From positions 1 to 35,805 of the forward strand of contig JANQJZ010000043.1 in assembly GCA_028281365.1 (NCBI GenBank): a DNA stretch of 35,805 nucleotides, written 5' to 3'. The notes beneath the pieces are model-generated. The model saw only the letters and a list, made by a program, of their open reading frames with translations. It made no database searches and was not told the DNA's origin. Source of the stretch: Gammaproteobacteria bacterium (GTDB taxonomy: Bacteria > Pseudomonadota > Gammaproteobacteria > Eutrophobiales > Eutrophobiaceae). Every line of letters begins with the position of its first letter. The first letter of the stretch is position 1. Both the position numbers and the translations under genes were made by a program. Below, piece by piece: positions 17,381-29,664 of the stretch.

Positions 17381-17402
17381 CCCCGGGCTACATAGCCCGG
17401 GG
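17381..17402. repeat. Perfect GC-rich hairpin between pilY1 and pilE
   Basis: CCCCGGGCTA and TAGCCCGGGG form a 10-bp perfect inverted repeat with two central bases, 10 bp after the pilY1 stop. No T-run follows, so it is probably not a full terminator. It may stabilise the 3' end of the pilY1 message or set the level of pilE. Confidence 0.6.
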
Positions 17403-17468
17403 CTAATTATTCTGGAGAAATATTGTGATACGATCTGTATGTCCTAAATATAAAAATGGAAGAAACGA

Positions 17469-17903
17469 ATGATGCTTTCAATTAAAAGATCCCCTGGTTT
17501 CACACTGATAGAATTAATGATTACTGTCGCTATTTTGGCAATCATAGCTGCGATCGCCATCCCTAACTACTCCAAGTACAGCATGCGAGGAAAACGAGCT
17601 GAAGGTCGTGCAGCATTGTTAAATGAAGCTGCGTTACAAGAAAGGAATTACTCTAATAATCGTCAATATACAAGCACTGTTCTTTCCGGAGATCCACCCA
17701 CCTGTACTGTTGCTGGGACGCAGAGTGAATCATGTAATTACACTTTGTCAGTTGTTGCCTCGGGAACAGGAAATCAGGATTTTGATGCTACTGCTACTCC
17801 TTCAGGTTGGACGGATGATGAATGTGGTGCACTAGGTCTTGATGAAACCGGAACAAAAACAGAAGGTGGAACTTCAGATGTAGCGTATTGTTGGGGCAAA
17901 TAG
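17469..17903 (+). CDS. pilE: Minor pilin PilE
   Basis: The 144-residue prepilin has leader MMLSIKRSPG followed by FTLIELMITVAILAIIAAIAIPNY with Glu at mature position 5. The next block, RAEGRAALLNEAALQERNYSNNRQYTS, is typical of the PilE minor pilins that close the fimU-pilVWXY1 operon. Cys residues near the middle (TCTV, SCNY) and the end (ECGA, YCWGK) form likely disulfides. A GGAAGAA site precedes the start. PilE links the minor-pilin complex to the major pilin PilA. It is separated from pilY1 by a hairpin and about 100 bp. It could in principle be a major pilin, but operon position argues for PilE. Confidence 0.85.
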   Translation: MMLSIKRSPGFTLIELMITVAILAIIAAIAIPNYSKYSMRGKRAEGRAALLNEAALQERNYSNNRQYTSTVLSGDPPTCTVAGTQSESCNYTLSVVASGTGNQDFDATATPSGWTDDECGALGLDETGTKTEGGTSDVAYCWGK

Positions 17904-17946
17904 TCTACGTAGTTCTGCGTTTCCTAATAACATCTTTTTAAAAATC

Positions 17947-18753
17947 ATGTGTAATCTTATTTCACTTTTACAAGTTTCCTGTCGGCTATTATTTGTGTCA
18001 TTTGTTTTATGTTCTCTTACCAGTTGTACAGATGAACAGGATAAAAATAAAACAACACCGAACTCTATTACAACTGTAACAGGGCAGGAAACCAATATCG
18101 CTGACACAGCAGCCGAGAAGCAAATAGAACAGGCATCACCTGGAACAAAAACGAACTATGCGGTTTTACAAAAAAAGATAATTTATGGTGCAGCAAAACT
18201 CGCTGATGTAAAACTCGCATTAACTGAAAAAGATGTCGGCTCTCTAACGAATACCGTGCACGGTTTATACTCAATGCGCTGGCACAGAGGTGTTTATAAT
18301 TTACTGGATGATATGTGGGATCTAAATAAAGAGAAACATCCTGATCTTGCCTGGGAGTTACTGGAAAAGGCGCCGGTTAGAATTGCTCTGGCAAGCACAA
18401 TTAACAGAACAAAAATAGTCAATACCGAGGAACAGAAAGAGTACATTCGTGCACACAAATATGACGACCACGAATTTCATCGCGCACAGGTTGTTGTTGC
18501 ATTGGGTATGAATGGTGAGGTCTCTGATATTGAATACATCAAATCAATGGCCTCAGGGGATAATCATTATGTCGCCCAAAGTGCGATTAGTGGACTGGCA
18601 TTGATGGGTGGTAACGAAGCTAAATACGCTCTTGCTGAAATTTGGCGAAACTTTCAGGGAACAAAGAGAGGTGAACTTGCAAAAACTCTAATCCAAAAAG
18701 TTTATAATCAAACGCCGACTCTGGATAAACCTGAACAGATAAAAGAAGAATAA
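17947..18753 (+). CDS. Lipoprotein with HEAT-like helical repeats, unknown function
   Basis: The 268-residue protein has a lipoprotein signal peptide with lipobox LTSC (lipidated Cys27), then a Thr/Gln-rich linker. The body is helical. Near the C-terminus, HRAQVVVALGMNGEVSDIEYIKSMA and HYVAQSAISGLALMGGNEAKYALAEI look like two HEAT-type repeats. It is therefore probably a membrane-anchored periplasmic protein that binds a partner protein. The ribosome binding site is weak. It lies 43 bp after pilE on the same strand and may be read from the pilus transcript, which would hint at a pilus-related role; this is inference only. Confidence 0.7.
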   Translation: MCNLISLLQVSCRLLFVSFVLCSLTSCTDEQDKNKTTPNSITTVTGQETNIADTAAEKQIEQASPGTKTNYAVLQKKIIYGAAKLADVKLALTEKDVGSLTNTVHGLYSMRWHRGVYNLLDDMWDLNKEKHPDLAWELLEKAPVRIALASTINRTKIVNTEEQKEYIRAHKYDDHEFHRAQVVVALGMNGEVSDIEYIKSMASGDNHYVAQSAISGLALMGGNEAKYALAEIWRNFQGTKRGELAKTLIQKVYNQTPTLDKPEQIKEE

Positions 18754-18771
18754 AAATATTTTATTGTTTAG

Positions 18772-19233
18772 TTAATTACACGCTTCTTTTACTTGCTCTT
18801 TAGCACGCGCCAAACCTGCCAGTCGTTCTTCTTCTCCCATAATTGTTCGGCTGCCATCATCATTTACATAATTTACCCGTGGTCGTTCAAAACTTGCCTG
18901 GCTGGCTTTGGCAGCCTGACAACGCGCTTCTTTTTCTGCCGCAATTTTCTTTTCTTTTTCGGCTAATTCCACCCGTTTTTCCCTATCAGTCTGCAGCTTA
19001 TCAGCCTGTTTCCTTTGTGCCTCAAGTTGTTTTTGTGCTGCTTCGGTGTCGACCCTGGGTGGTGGGCTAATTTCTTCGCCCTGGATATCTCCCGGAGGAG
19101 GACTTTGTGTATAGTGGGTATTCCCATCTTCATCGACCCATTTATACATTTCAGCTAATACGCTTTCAGGGAGAGCGCACAACAGTATTAGTGTTAGAAG
19201 TACATTAAATCTATGATCTATTAAGAATTCCAT
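18772..19233 (-). CDS. DUF4124-domain secreted protein
   Basis: The 153-residue protein has a signal peptide (cleavage near SVLA/EM, residue 27) and then the DUF4124 signature YKWVDEDGNTHYTQSPPP. A charged coiled-coil stretch of Ala, Glu, Lys and Gln follows (about residues 60-110), ending with two Cys (RCQAA, ACN). DUF4124 proteins are common exported proteins of gammaproteobacteria without a settled function. The start has AAGGTG upstream. It faces the HEAT-like lipoprotein gene tail to tail and diverges from a second DUF4124-like gene, suggesting the pair shares ancestry or function. Confidence 0.8.
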   Translation of the reverse strand: MEFLIDHRFNVLLTLILLCALPESVLAEMYKWVDEDGNTHYTQSPPPGDIQGEEISPPPRVDTEAAQKQLEAQRKQADKLQTDREKRVELAEKEKKIAAEKEARCQAAKASQASFERPRVNYVNDDGSRTIMGEEERLAGLARAKEQVKEACN

Positions 19234-19416
19234 TTTTCACACCTTAAAAATATGTGTCAGATTGATGAATTTCATGTGTACCTATTTATAAAACTATTGT
19301 AACCTATTGAATATTCTTATGTATATGACAATTAATAGATATCAGGGTTCAAAATATTCAGACAATATCTATTATGGTTTAAATTGCTTAATCGATTTAC
19401 TGATTTGGAGAGAAAT

Positions 19417-19911
19417 ATGAAAAAACTCATGATCATTTTTTTATTTTCAATCCCGTTTTGCATGAGTATTTCGACCTTCGCTGCGGTAAAAATTGTTGAA
19501 TGTGAAGATGAAGAAGGAAACCGCTCGTTTTACAAAAACTGCCCGCCCGGTATGACCATTGTAGGTGAAAAAAAGGTGAGTACGGGCACAGGTACTGTTG
19601 AGAATGTGGTCGCACCTGGCCTGGGTGCCAAAAAATCTGCAACCTTATATGTTATACCTGGATGCGATACCTGTGATGAAGTCAGGGAATTTTTAAAGGA
19701 CAATGAAGTATCTATAACAGAGATAGATGTTTCCAGTGATTACGAAGTACAGACAAAATTTGAAGCAATTGCAGGCGAATTGCGCGTGCCGGTCACAGTA
19801 ATCGATGGGCAAGTTATCCATGGGTATAAACGCTCAGAGTTTAAAACCGCATTGGGACTAGGCTCAGAAAGTGCGGCTCAAAAACCGGAAGAAGAAACAG
19901 AAAAAAATTAA
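19417..19911 (+). CDS. Secreted DUF4124-like protein fused to a glutaredoxin domain
   Basis: The 164-residue protein has a signal peptide (MKKLMIIFLFSIPF..., cleavage near TFA/AV). A short DUF4124-like segment follows (IVECEDEEGNRSFYKNCPPG), then a thioredoxin-fold domain with the redox motif C83-D-T-C86 and a cis-Pro region RVPVTVIDGQ. It is likely a periplasmic thiol-disulfide protein. I chose the ATG at 19417 because GGAG lies six bases upstream; an in-frame TTG at 19384 has no such site and would spoil the signal peptide. Given the Cys-rich pilus proteins nearby, a role in their disulfide chemistry is possible but unproven. It ends one base from the convergent ispH stop. Confidence 0.8.
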   Translation: MKKLMIIFLFSIPFCMSISTFAAVKIVECEDEEGNRSFYKNCPPGMTIVGEKKVSTGTGTVENVVAPGLGAKKSATLYVIPGCDTCDEVREFLKDNEVSITEIDVSSDYEVQTKFEAIAGELRVPVTVIDGQVIHGYKRSEFKTALGLGSESAAQKPEEETEKN

Positions 19912-19930
19912 ATCACGCGATTTCTTTTTC
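19900..19930. terminator. Possible bidirectional terminator between convergent genes
   Basis: The two genes here end tail to tail with a single base between stops. An AT-rich hairpin AAATC-ACGC-GATTT (19910-19923) lies over both stops, flanked by an A-run on the left and CTTTTT on the right, so each strand would see a short hairpin followed by U residues. The stem is weak. Confidence 0.35.
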
Positions 19931-20866
19931 CTGAAGTAATTCTTTTGGCAAGGAAAATACAACCCGTTCTGTTTTTCCAGGCGCTTCTTCTACCATAGTG
20001 GCACCCCACTCCTTTAGCTTTGCAATTACTTCTTCTACCAATACTTCAGGTGCGGAAGCGCCCGCAGTCAAACCTATATTTACCTTGTTGTTAAGCCATT
20101 CCTTTTTGATTTCCGATGCATCATCGATCAAATAAGCCGGAACACCTGCCTTTTGTGAAATTTCCATCAAGCGTGTGGAGTTGGAACTATTAGGTGAACC
20201 AACAACCAGGATCAGATCACATTGTGTCACAAGTTTCTTTACCGCATCCTGGCGATTTTGTGTGGCATAACAGATGTCTTCTTTCTTGGGACCATCAATA
20301 TTTGGAAACCTTTTTCGTAACGCATCGATAACTTCAGCGGTGTCATCCATTGATAAAGTAGTTTGAGTTACAAACGCTAAAAATTCAGGATTTTTAACCT
20401 GTAACTTCATAACATCCTCGACTGATTCAACCAGATACATACCACCATTTCCATTCCTTGGTCTGTACTGACCAATTGTTCCCTCTACTTCCGGATGACC
20501 TTCGTGACCAATCAATATACATTCACGTTCTTCATCCTGATATTTGCCTACTTCCATGTGTACCTTGGTTACTAAAGGGCAAATCGCATCAAAAACTCTG
20601 AGATTACGTCGGCTAGCTTCTTCCCGAACAGCCTTTGATACACCATGGGCACTGAATATGACGGTTGAATCATCAGGAACTTCATCCAGTTCTTCGACAA
20701 ATACAGCACCTTTATCACGTAATGAATGTACAACATATTTGTTATGCACAACTTCATGACGCACATACACAGGCGCACCAAATAAAGATAAAGCTCGTTC
20801 AACAATTTCTATCGCCCGATCTACCCCGGCACAAAAACCACGAGGATTAGCAAGTAATATCTGCAT
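19913..20866 (-). CDS. ispH: 4-hydroxy-3-methylbut-2-enyl diphosphate reductase IspH
   Basis: The 317-residue enzyme matches the E. coli length (316) and has the three Cys that hold the Fe-S cluster: C12 ([11 protein letters not shown]), C96 ([11 protein letters not shown]) and C199 ([10 protein letters not shown]). It makes IPP and DMAPP in the last step of the MEP pathway, feeding IspB (encoded 10 kb away) and, here, hopanoid synthesis. It is the last gene of the murJ-ribF-ileS-lspA-ispH set. The fkpB peptidyl-prolyl isomerase gene usually found between lspA and ispH is absent; only 46 bp separates them. Confidence 0.96.
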   Translation of the reverse strand: MQILLANPRGFCAGVDRAIEIVERALSLFGAPVYVRHEVVHNKYVVHSLRDKGAVFVEELDEVPDDSTVIFSAHGVSKAVREEASRRNLRVFDAICPLVTKVHMEVGKYQDEERECILIGHEGHPEVEGTIGQYRPRNGNGGMYLVESVEDVMKLQVKNPEFLAFVTQTTLSMDDTAEVIDALRKRFPNIDGPKKEDICYATQNRQDAVKKLVTQCDLILVVGSPNSSNSTRLMEISQKAGVPAYLIDDASEIKKEWLNNKVNIGLTAGASAPEVLVEEVIAKLKEWGATMVEEAPGKTERVVFSLPKELLQEKEIA

Positions 20867-20912
20867 TTATGTTTATCCCGTTAAATAACTATCAGGTAAT
20901 TATATCAATATA

Positions 20913-21386
20913 TTAGGATTCAATCTTGGCATCACTGAATAAAAAGGCATCGATTATTAGCATTATGGCACCAATGGTAATCGCCGAATCCGCGATATTG
21001 AAAGCTGGCCAATACCATTCACGATAATAAACCTCAATAAAATCGACAACATATCCTAAATTTATGCGGTCCCATAAATTTCCAAGCGCACCTCCAAGAA
21101 CAAAAGCCAGCGCAGTTAACAACCAACGACGGTCTTTTGGCAAACCGAACATCCAGATTATTATTGCAAGGCTGATGATCGAGGCCAGTACTATAAAAAA
21201 CCAACGTTGCCAACCACCCGCCTGGCTTAAAATGCTGAAGGCAGCACCGGTATTGTGCATTAATGTCAGGTTAAAACCGGGTACAACAGGAACCGCCTGA
21301 TATAAAATTAATTCACTGGAGGCATAGCTTTTCGTAACTTGATCGAGAATCAAGATAATTACTGATAAAACTAGCCATTTAACCAT
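20913..21386 (-). CDS. lspA: Lipoprotein signal peptidase LspA
   Basis: The 157-residue inner-membrane aspartyl protease has four membrane segments. Its catalytic residues are D115 (in GYVVDFIEVY) and D133 (in FNIADSAITIG), with the family blocks DQVTKS near residue 15 and HNTGAAFS near 44. It cleaves the signal peptide of prolipoproteins, such as the HEAT-like lipoprotein in this window. It lies 17 bp after ileS, the usual arrangement. Confidence 0.96.
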   Translation of the reverse strand: MVKWLVLSVIILILDQVTKSYASSELILYQAVPVVPGFNLTLMHNTGAAFSILSQAGGWQRWFFIVLASIISLAIIIWMFGLPKDRRWLLTALAFVLGGALGNLWDRINLGYVVDFIEVYYREWYWPAFNIADSAITIGAIMLIIDAFLFSDAKIES

Positions 21387-21403
21387 AACGATAACTGATC
21401 ATT

Positions 21404-24181
21404 TTAAATAGAGATGTTTTTTACACAACGACCACATAACTCCGGATGATCTTTGTGACTCCCAACATCTTCACGATGGTGCCAACAACGAATACATTTT
21501 TCATGTTTTGATGGCGTTGCATATACATACAGACCTTTTATATCTGTTTCTTTTGCCTCATCGATCCGATCCTTTTCTGCATTAACCCGGGCATATGATG
21601 TAATCAAAATAAATCGTAATTCGTCACCAAGCTTTTCAAGCTGTTGATATATTTCTCCATTACAATAAATATCAACTTCTGCATCGAGCGGTGAACCGAT
21701 CTCACCATCGACCCTGAGTTGTTCCAGTTTTTTATTGATCTCATCGCGAACTGAAATTATTGATTGCCAATATAACAACCTGTCCTGGTTAACTTCGATC
21801 TCTAACTGATACCAATCCTCAAGAAATACAGAAATGCCACGCTTACCCGGCAAATTCTTCCATATCTCATCGGCAGTAAAACTTAATATCGGTGCCAGCC
21901 AACGTACCAACATCTCGACAAGATGATAGTTTACTGACTGCGCAGAGCGTCTTTCCAGACTGGTTTCGGGTGTGGTGTAAAGACGATCTTTGATGATATC
22001 CAGATAAAAGCCGCCCATCTCGACCACACAAAATTGATGTAACATCTGATAGATCAAATGAAATTCAAAATCATCATAGGCTTTAATTATTTTTTTCTGT
22101 AACGCGAATGCATGTTCAATAGCCCACTTATCAAGTTCCAGCATCTCATTGAATGGGACAATATCCTTTTCCGGATCAAAACCATTTAAATTTGAAAGTA
22201 AATAACGCGTGGTATTACGAATACGTCTATATGCATCGGCCATCCGCTTCAGAATTTCATCGGAGACATTCATTTCATTACTATAATCTGTTGCCGCAAC
22301 CCATAACCGTAAAATATCCGCACCTAAAACATTCATGACTTTTTGTGGAGCAACAACATTACCTTTCGATTTGGACATCTTCATGCCCCTGGCATCAACA
22401 GTAAAACCATGTGTCAGAACATTTTGATACGGTTGCCGACCCTGATGAATTGCAACAGAAGTTAACATCGATGACTGGAACCAGCCGCGATGTTGATCAG
22501 AACCTTCAAGATAAAGATCAGCAGGGAAATGTAATCGTTCATCAGCATTAAGCACTGTGTCATGTGTTACACCTGAATCAAACCAGACATCGAGTGTATC
22601 GACGACTTTTGAATATCGATCAGCATCATCACCTAGAAGCTCTTTTACCTCTAATTCAAACCACGCATCGATTCCTTGTTGTTCAATTTTCCTTGCTACT
22701 TTTTCGATTAACGCTGGTGTATCAGGATGTAATTCCTGAGACTCTTTATCAATAAATACTGTTATTGGAACACCCCATGTCCGTTGTCGAGAGATACACC
22801 AGTCCGGCCGGTTCTCAATCATTCCATAGATGCGTTCCTCGCCCCAGCCTGGTTTCCATTTAACATTTTTAACGGCTGTTAATGCCTGGGCACGTAGACC
22901 ATTTGCATCCATACTAATAAACCATTGTGGTGTCGCACGAAAGATAATCGGTGTTTTATGCCGCCAACAATGTGGATAACTATGCAACATTGTTTCCTGA
23001 TGCAAAAGCAAACCGTTTTTTTCTAATACGTTTATTACAGAATCATTCGCTTTAAATACATATTGGCCAGCAAATAATTCCGTGTTTGGTAAAAAGCAGC
23101 CGTTATCGCCGACAGGATTATCAACAGGCAGGTCGTATCGCTGGCCAACAATAAAGTCATCCTGACCATGCCCCGGTGCTGTATGCACGGCACCCGTTCC
23201 TGCCTCCAGGGTGACATGTTCACCTAAAATAATCGGCACTTGTCGATCATAAAGCGGATGCTGGAGTTTGATGCCTTCTAATACTTCACCTTTACATCGA
23301 CCCAGTATATCTCCGGTGTCTTTTCCACTTCTGCCTAAAACAGATTCATAGAGTCCTTCAGCAAGCAGTATGATTTCATTATCAACATCAATGAGCACAT
23401 AATCATATTCAGGATGAATGGCAACAGCCTGATTTGCAGGAAGGGTCCATGGTGTTGTTGTCCAGATAATTACAAAAGCCGATTCGATACTGTCATTCAA
23501 ATTAAAGCACGATGTTAATTGTTCCAGATCAATTACTTTAAAACGAACATCAATTGCCGGTGATTGTTTGTCTTCATATTCAACTTCAGCTTCAGCAAGG
23601 GCCGAACCACAATCCGTACACCAATGGACCGGTTTCACGCCTTTGTTTAAATGACCCGCTTCAATGATCTTGCCTAATGAACGAACAATATTTGCCTCTG
23701 TAGCAAAACTCATTGTTAAATAAGGTCGTTCCCAATCCCCAAACACACCTAAACGAATAAAATCCGTTTTCTGTTTTTCTACCTGTTTTAATGCGAATTC
23801 CCGACATGCATTTCGAAATGATGTTGCATCAACCTTGACACCTGCCTTACCAACTTTTTTCTCAACCTGAAGCTCAATCGGTAAACCATGGCAATCCCAA
23901 CCAGGAACATAAGGCGCATCAAAACCATTCAGGCTTTGAGATTTAACAATAATGTCTTTTAGAATTTTATTTACCGCATGACCAATGTGTATATCACCAT
24001 TTGCATAAGGTGGACCATCATGCAAAATAAATTGCTTATTACCTTTTCGTTTTTCCCTGATCTGCTCATATAGATCATTTTCAATCCAATGTTTTAACAT
24101 TTCAGGCTCTCGTTGAGCCAGATTCGCCTTCATAGGAAAATCCGTTTTCGGTAAATTTAATGTATCTTTGTAGTTACTCAT
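21404..24181 (-). CDS. ileS: Isoleucyl-tRNA synthetase
   Basis: The 925-residue class I synthetase has the HIGH motif at residues 65-68 ([12 protein letters not shown]), the KMSKS loop at 601-605, the editing domain between them ([13 protein letters not shown]), and a C-terminal zinc site with CIRC and CGRC. It charges tRNA-Ile in the cytoplasm. It corresponds to the bacterial type rather than the mupirocin-resistant eukaryote-like type, judged from length and zinc tail. It is 14 bp downstream of ribF and 17 bp upstream of lspA in one probable transcript. No T-box precedes it. Confidence 0.97.
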   Translation of the reverse strand: MSNYKDTLNLPKTDFPMKANLAQREPEMLKHWIENDLYEQIREKRKGNKQFILHDGPPYANGDIHIGHAVNKILKDIIVKSQSLNGFDAPYVPGWDCHGLPIELQVEKKVGKAGVKVDATSFRNACREFALKQVEKQKTDFIRLGVFGDWERPYLTMSFATEANIVRSLGKIIEAGHLNKGVKPVHWCTDCGSALAEAEVEYEDKQSPAIDVRFKVIDLEQLTSCFNLNDSIESAFVIIWTTTPWTLPANQAVAIHPEYDYVLIDVDNEIILLAEGLYESVLGRSGKDTGDILGRCKGEVLEGIKLQHPLYDRQVPIILGEHVTLEAGTGAVHTAPGHGQDDFIVGQRYDLPVDNPVGDNGCFLPNTELFAGQYVFKANDSVINVLEKNGLLLHQETMLHSYPHCWRHKTPIIFRATPQWFISMDANGLRAQALTAVKNVKWKPGWGEERIYGMIENRPDWCISRQRTWGVPITVFIDKESQELHPDTPALIEKVARKIEQQGIDAWFELEVKELLGDDADRYSKVVDTLDVWFDSGVTHDTVLNADERLHFPADLYLEGSDQHRGWFQSSMLTSVAIHQGRQPYQNVLTHGFTVDARGMKMSKSKGNVVAPQKVMNVLGADILRLWVAATDYSNEMNVSDEILKRMADAYRRIRNTTRYLLSNLNGFDPEKDIVPFNEMLELDKWAIEHAFALQKKIIKAYDDFEFHLIYQMLHQFCVVEMGGFYLDIIKDRLYTTPETSLERRSAQSVNYHLVEMLVRWLAPILSFTADEIWKNLPGKRGISVFLEDWYQLEIEVNQDRLLYWQSIISVRDEINKKLEQLRVDGEIGSPLDAEVDIYCNGEIYQQLEKLGDELRFILITSYARVNAEKDRIDEAKETDIKGLYVYATPSKHEKCIRCWHHREDVGSHKDHPELCGRCVKNISI

Positions 24182-24195
24182 TAATATATTAGTTT

Positions 24196-25128
24196 CTAGT
24201 TATAATTTTTTAAACTTATCCTGGCACTCTCGATGTCCAGTTTTATTTGCGCGATCAATTCTTCCTCTGAATCAAAATGACCTTCTCCACGTAATTTTTC
24301 CAAAAATTCTACTCGCAGGCTGTGTCCATAAAGTTCCTGATCGTAATCCAGTATATGCACTTCCAGTACTACCTTGTCGCCTTTATAAACCGGACGAGAA
24401 CCGACATATACTACGGCATCAAGCGGCTCTTTTTCCAATCCATATACTCGACCGGAAAATATTCCTTCAACGGGTGAAAAGTAACGATGTAGTTCTATAT
24501 TTGCCGTAGCAAAACCTATTCTGCTTCCTCGTTTGTCTCCATGTACGACCCTGCCACTGATACGATAAGGCCGGCCTAACATATCTGTTGCTTTAGTCAT
24601 CTTCCCTTCTGCCAAAGCCTTTCTAATCAATGTACTGCTAATACGCTCATCACCCAGGTTATATGATTCGGTCTTGCTAACAACAAAATCGTGCAACTTG
24701 GCTGCTTCCAATAAATATCGAAGATCCCCTTCACGGTTTTTTGCAAAACGAAAATCATCACCAACAATCAATCTTTTAACTACCAGTGCAGAGACAAGTA
24801 TTTCATCGACAAATTCAACGGCAGATTTATTTGCCATGTCTTCATCAAATTTGAGACATACAACGCGGTCAATTCCTTCACGCTGAAACTCATGCAATTT
24901 TTCTCGCAACCGTGTCAAGCGGGATGGTGCCTTATCAGATGAAAAAAATTCAATCGGCTGTGGTTCAAAGATTAATACTGTCGATACCAGATTCGATTCT
25001 ACAGCAACAGTTTTCAATTGTTTCAAAACTGCCTGATGTCCCAGGTGGACACCATCAAAATTACCTATCGTTAAAGCACAATCCTTTTTATTATTGAGAA
25101 GATTTGCAAACCCTCGAATAAATTCCAT
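24196..25128 (-). CDS. ribF: Bifunctional riboflavin kinase / FAD synthetase RibF
   Basis: The 310-residue protein has the N-terminal nucleotidyl-transferase domain with G22-NFDGVHLGH (residues 22-31) and [12 protein letters not shown]. The C-terminal riboflavin kinase domain runs from about residue 185 ([24 protein letters not shown]). It converts riboflavin to FMN and then FAD. It sits between murJ (18 bp upstream) and ileS (14 bp downstream). FAD is used by ThiO in this window, though that is a housekeeping link only. Confidence 0.96.
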   Translation of the reverse strand: MEFIRGFANLLNNKKDCALTIGNFDGVHLGHQAVLKQLKTVAVESNLVSTVLIFEPQPIEFFSSDKAPSRLTRLREKLHEFQREGIDRVVCLKFDEDMANKSAVEFVDEILVSALVVKRLIVGDDFRFAKNREGDLRYLLEAAKLHDFVVSKTESYNLGDERISSTLIRKALAEGKMTKATDMLGRPYRISGRVVHGDKRGSRIGFATANIELHRYFSPVEGIFSGRVYGLEKEPLDAVVYVGSRPVYKGDKVVLEVHILDYDQELYGHSLRVEFLEKLRGEGHFDSEEELIAQIKLDIESARISLKNYN

Positions 25129-25146
25129 TAGCTATCAAACTCCTGA

Positions 25147-26694
25147 TTATACTGATTGCACAGGCGCTGTCATTTCTTTCAATCGCAAACCTAATATCAT
25201 CAAAACAATAAAATAAACTGCCATCCCTGCAAATACCCATAAGCAAAGATTTGATACGCGTTGAAATACACTCCATTGATACCAGACTACATTTTCACCA
25301 GCGCCGACGAACACCAGCAAACCCATGAGTGTTATACCTGCCATAATTTTGAACAAGAATGCCATCCAGCCTGATTTAAGGATATAAACCCGATCACGTT
25401 TTAATACCCAATATAAAATTATTGCTTGCAGACAAGCTGATAATGATGTCGCCAATGCAAGCCCTGTATGCGCCAGTGGTCCGACTAGCAGTAAATTTAA
25501 TACCAGATTTGTAAACATAGCGATAACACCGATCTTTACCGGTGTTTTAGTATCCTGACGGGAAAAAAAGCCTGCCGACAAAACCTTAATTAAAACAAAT
25601 GCAGGTAAACCGACTGAATAGGCAATAAGACTTTGGCTCGCCATCTCTACGTCATAGCTTGAAAACTCTTTATATTGAAACAATGTTGTTAATAACGGTG
25701 CAGCCAGGGTAATTAATCCTATAGCTGCAGGTAATGAAATCAAAAATACCCAACGTAATGCCCAATCCAGCATATTCGAAAAATTTTCACTCGAACCCTG
25801 GGCATGTTTTTCAGATAAATTTGGAAGAATAACAGTCGCTAAAGCAATGCCAAATACGCCAAGTGGAAACTCGACTAACCGATCTGAAAAATATAACCAG
25901 GAAATACTACCCGTTACCAGAAATGAGGCGATTAATGTATCGATTAATAAATTAATTTGCACAATAGATACGGCAAACAGTATCGGCAACATTAATTTTA
26001 AAATTCGTTTTACTCCCTCCGGATCTCGATTAAACCCCGGCCGGGGCAACATACGAATCTGCAACAGGAACGGTAATTGAAATAACAATTGAACTACGCC
26101 TGCTATAAAGACACCCCAGGCTAATGCCTTTACCGGTGTTTCCATTAATGGCGCCAACCAGATTGCACAGATTATCAAAGAAAGATTAAGTAATACCGGT
26201 GTAAAAGAAGGAACAGCAAACCTTTTATAGGTATTTAGAATACTTCCGGCAAATGCCGTTAATGATATAAACAGAATATATGGAAAAGTTATCTTCAGTA
26301 GATCACTTGCCAGGGTATGTTTTGCTGAATCACCGATAAACCCAGGGGCGAATATACTGATGAGTACAGGACTAATCACAACTCCCAAAATGGTTACGAT
26401 AAATAAGACTAAACTTAATGTCGCCGCAGTCTGATCGATCAAGGCATGGACATCTTTTTCATCACGTTGCTCTTTATACTCAGCTAAAACTGGAACAAAT
26501 GCCTGGGAAAATCCACCTTCTGCAAACAGTCGGCGAAGAAAATTTGGAATACGAAATGCCACAATAAAGACATCAACGCCTAAACCTGCACCAAAAAAAC
26601 GGGCAATGACAATATCGCGTATCAATCCAAAAATACGTGATATCGAAGTCATCCCGCCGACGGTAAAGGTCGATTTCAATAATTTCAGGCTCAT
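25147..26694 (-). CDS. murJ: Lipid II flippase MurJ
   Basis: The 515-residue polytopic membrane protein of the MOP superfamily has about 14 hydrophobic segments. The start, LLKSTFTVGGMTSISRIFGLIRDIVIARFFG, and FRIPNFLRRLFAEGGFSQAFVPVLAEYK are strongly conserved in MurJ (MviN). It flips lipid II across the inner membrane for peptidoglycan synthesis. It heads the ribF-ileS-lspA-ispH series and diverges from rpsT, as in Pseudomonas. Confidence 0.96.
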   Translation of the reverse strand: MSLKLLKSTFTVGGMTSISRIFGLIRDIVIARFFGAGLGVDVFIVAFRIPNFLRRLFAEGGFSQAFVPVLAEYKEQRDEKDVHALIDQTAATLSLVLFIVTILGVVISPVLISIFAPGFIGDSAKHTLASDLLKITFPYILFISLTAFAGSILNTYKRFAVPSFTPVLLNLSLIICAIWLAPLMETPVKALAWGVFIAGVVQLLFQLPFLLQIRMLPRPGFNRDPEGVKRILKLMLPILFAVSIVQINLLIDTLIASFLVTGSISWLYFSDRLVEFPLGVFGIALATVILPNLSEKHAQGSSENFSNMLDWALRWVFLISLPAAIGLITLAAPLLTTLFQYKEFSSYDVEMASQSLIAYSVGLPAFVLIKVLSAGFFSRQDTKTPVKIGVIAMFTNLVLNLLLVGPLAHTGLALATSLSACLQAIILYWVLKRDRVYILKSGWMAFLFKIMAGITLMGLLVFVGAGENVVWYQWSVFQRVSNLCLWVFAGMAVYFIVLMILGLRLKEMTAPVQSV

Positions 26695-26800
26695 AGCTGC
26701 ATTTGATACCGATTTAGATTATTAAATATAATTTCTATCTGTTTGTTTTTTCATAGAATTATTACTGGGTTACATAGCATAGCATATCCTGTGTTGAGGA

Positions 26801-26829
26801 TTGACAAATAGCCTCAATATCCGCATGAT
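26801..26829 (+). promoter_or_regulatory. rpsT promoter
   Basis: A consensus -35 box TTGACA (26801-26806) and a CATGAT -10 box (26824-26829, four of six matches) are separated by 17 bp. Transcription would begin near 26836, right after a GC-rich discriminator (GTCGCGCC), the kind that makes ribosomal promoters sensitive to ppGpp. Confidence 0.6.
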
Positions 26830-26864
26830 GTCGCGCCTTTAAACAAGCTAATCAGGAGCAAAGT

Positions 26865-27125
26865 GTGGCAAATATCGCATCAGCGAAAAAGCGTGCAAAA
26901 CAGGCAGAAAAATCACGCCTGCATAATGCAAGTCAGCGTTCTATGCTGAGAACCCAAATCAAGAAAGTAATAAAGGCAATCGACGCAAAAGATAAGGAAG
27001 GCGCTCAAAACGCTTACAAAGATGCCGTACCTGTCATCGATGCTATGGTAAGCAAGGGAATTATCCATAAAAACAAGGCCGCACGCCATAAATCAAGACT
27101 TAATTTAAACATCAAGGCATTATGA
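26865..27125 (+). CDS. rpsT: Ribosomal protein bS20
   Basis: The 86-residue, Lys- and Ala-rich protein has the bS20 pattern: [20 protein letters not shown] at the start, and [10 protein letters not shown] near the end. It binds 16S rRNA in the small subunit. Translation starts at GTG, with AGGAGC five bases upstream. E. coli rpsT uses a UUG start as part of autoregulation, so a non-ATG start here may have the same purpose. It is alone between divergent murJ and convergent proB. Confidence 0.97.
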   Translation: MANIASAKKRAKQAEKSRLHNASQRSMLRTQIKKVIKAIDAKDKEGAQNAYKDAVPVIDAMVSKGIIHKNKAARHKSRLNLNIKAL

Positions 27126-27130
27126 TAATT

Positions 27131-27154
27131 AAACCGGCACAAGCCGGTTTAATT

Positions 27155-27156
<2 letters not shown>
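27131..27156. terminator. Terminator between rpsT and proB
   Basis: The inverted repeat AAACCGGC-ACAA-GCCGGTTT is followed by AATTTT on the + strand, 5 bp after the rpsT stop. The reverse strand gives the same stem followed by AATTAT, so it can act on both convergent transcripts. The distal end touches the proB stop codon. Confidence 0.7.
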
Positions 27157-29294
<2,138 letters not shown>

Positions 29295-29299
29295 CTACC

Positions 29300-29600
29300 T
29301 ACGCCTTTTGCTCCAGATCTTCGTTGCTTACCTTTTATCCTTGGTCATGTATTAATACATACACTCGGCTTTGGCTTCCTCGATTGCCGTACCCAAGGGC
29401 AGGCCGCGCACTTCCAGACGCAATTCTATCTCCCCCGTCCATGGGGTCGTGCGTCGCTCTCGGCCTCCGTTCCAGACTCGGCTCTACCGATTACATCCAT
29501 GTAATCGTACCTCCTCCATTATCCATGCAATCGTCCGTTCCTCGAAAGACTCGCGTCTTGTACTAGAACAAACTACTCGGTTTTAACACCGAAGTTAAAA
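29300..29600. repeat. Palindromic repeat element A, upstream of obgE
   Basis: This gene-free stretch between rpmA and obgE is a chain of small palindromes. The clearest are CGATTACA-TCCA-TGTAATCG (29488-29507), CCCCG-TCCA-TGGGG (29433-29446), a 14-base palindrome centred on TTAA (29347-29360) and TTTTAAC/GTTAAAA (29581-29600). The 43 bases at 29379-29421, read on the - strand, match 31498-31540 at 37 of 43 positions, showing that this is a repeat family. ORFs crossing it look like chance. Confidence 0.65.
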
Positions 29601-29616
29601 TTAATACCCATAAAAA

Positions 29617-29644
29617 CAAAACCCCGCCAGTGGCGGGGTTTTAT
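29617..29644 (-). terminator. Rho-independent terminator after rpmA
   Basis: AAAACCCCGCC-AGT-GGCGGGGTTTT forms a strong 11-bp stem. On the - strand it is followed by GTTTTTA, 20 bp after the rpmA stop. It separates rplU-rpmA from obgE. The + strand side also carries T residues, so it may work both ways. Confidence 0.85.
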
Positions 29645-29664
29645 TTCAATTCTCTATGTCTCGA

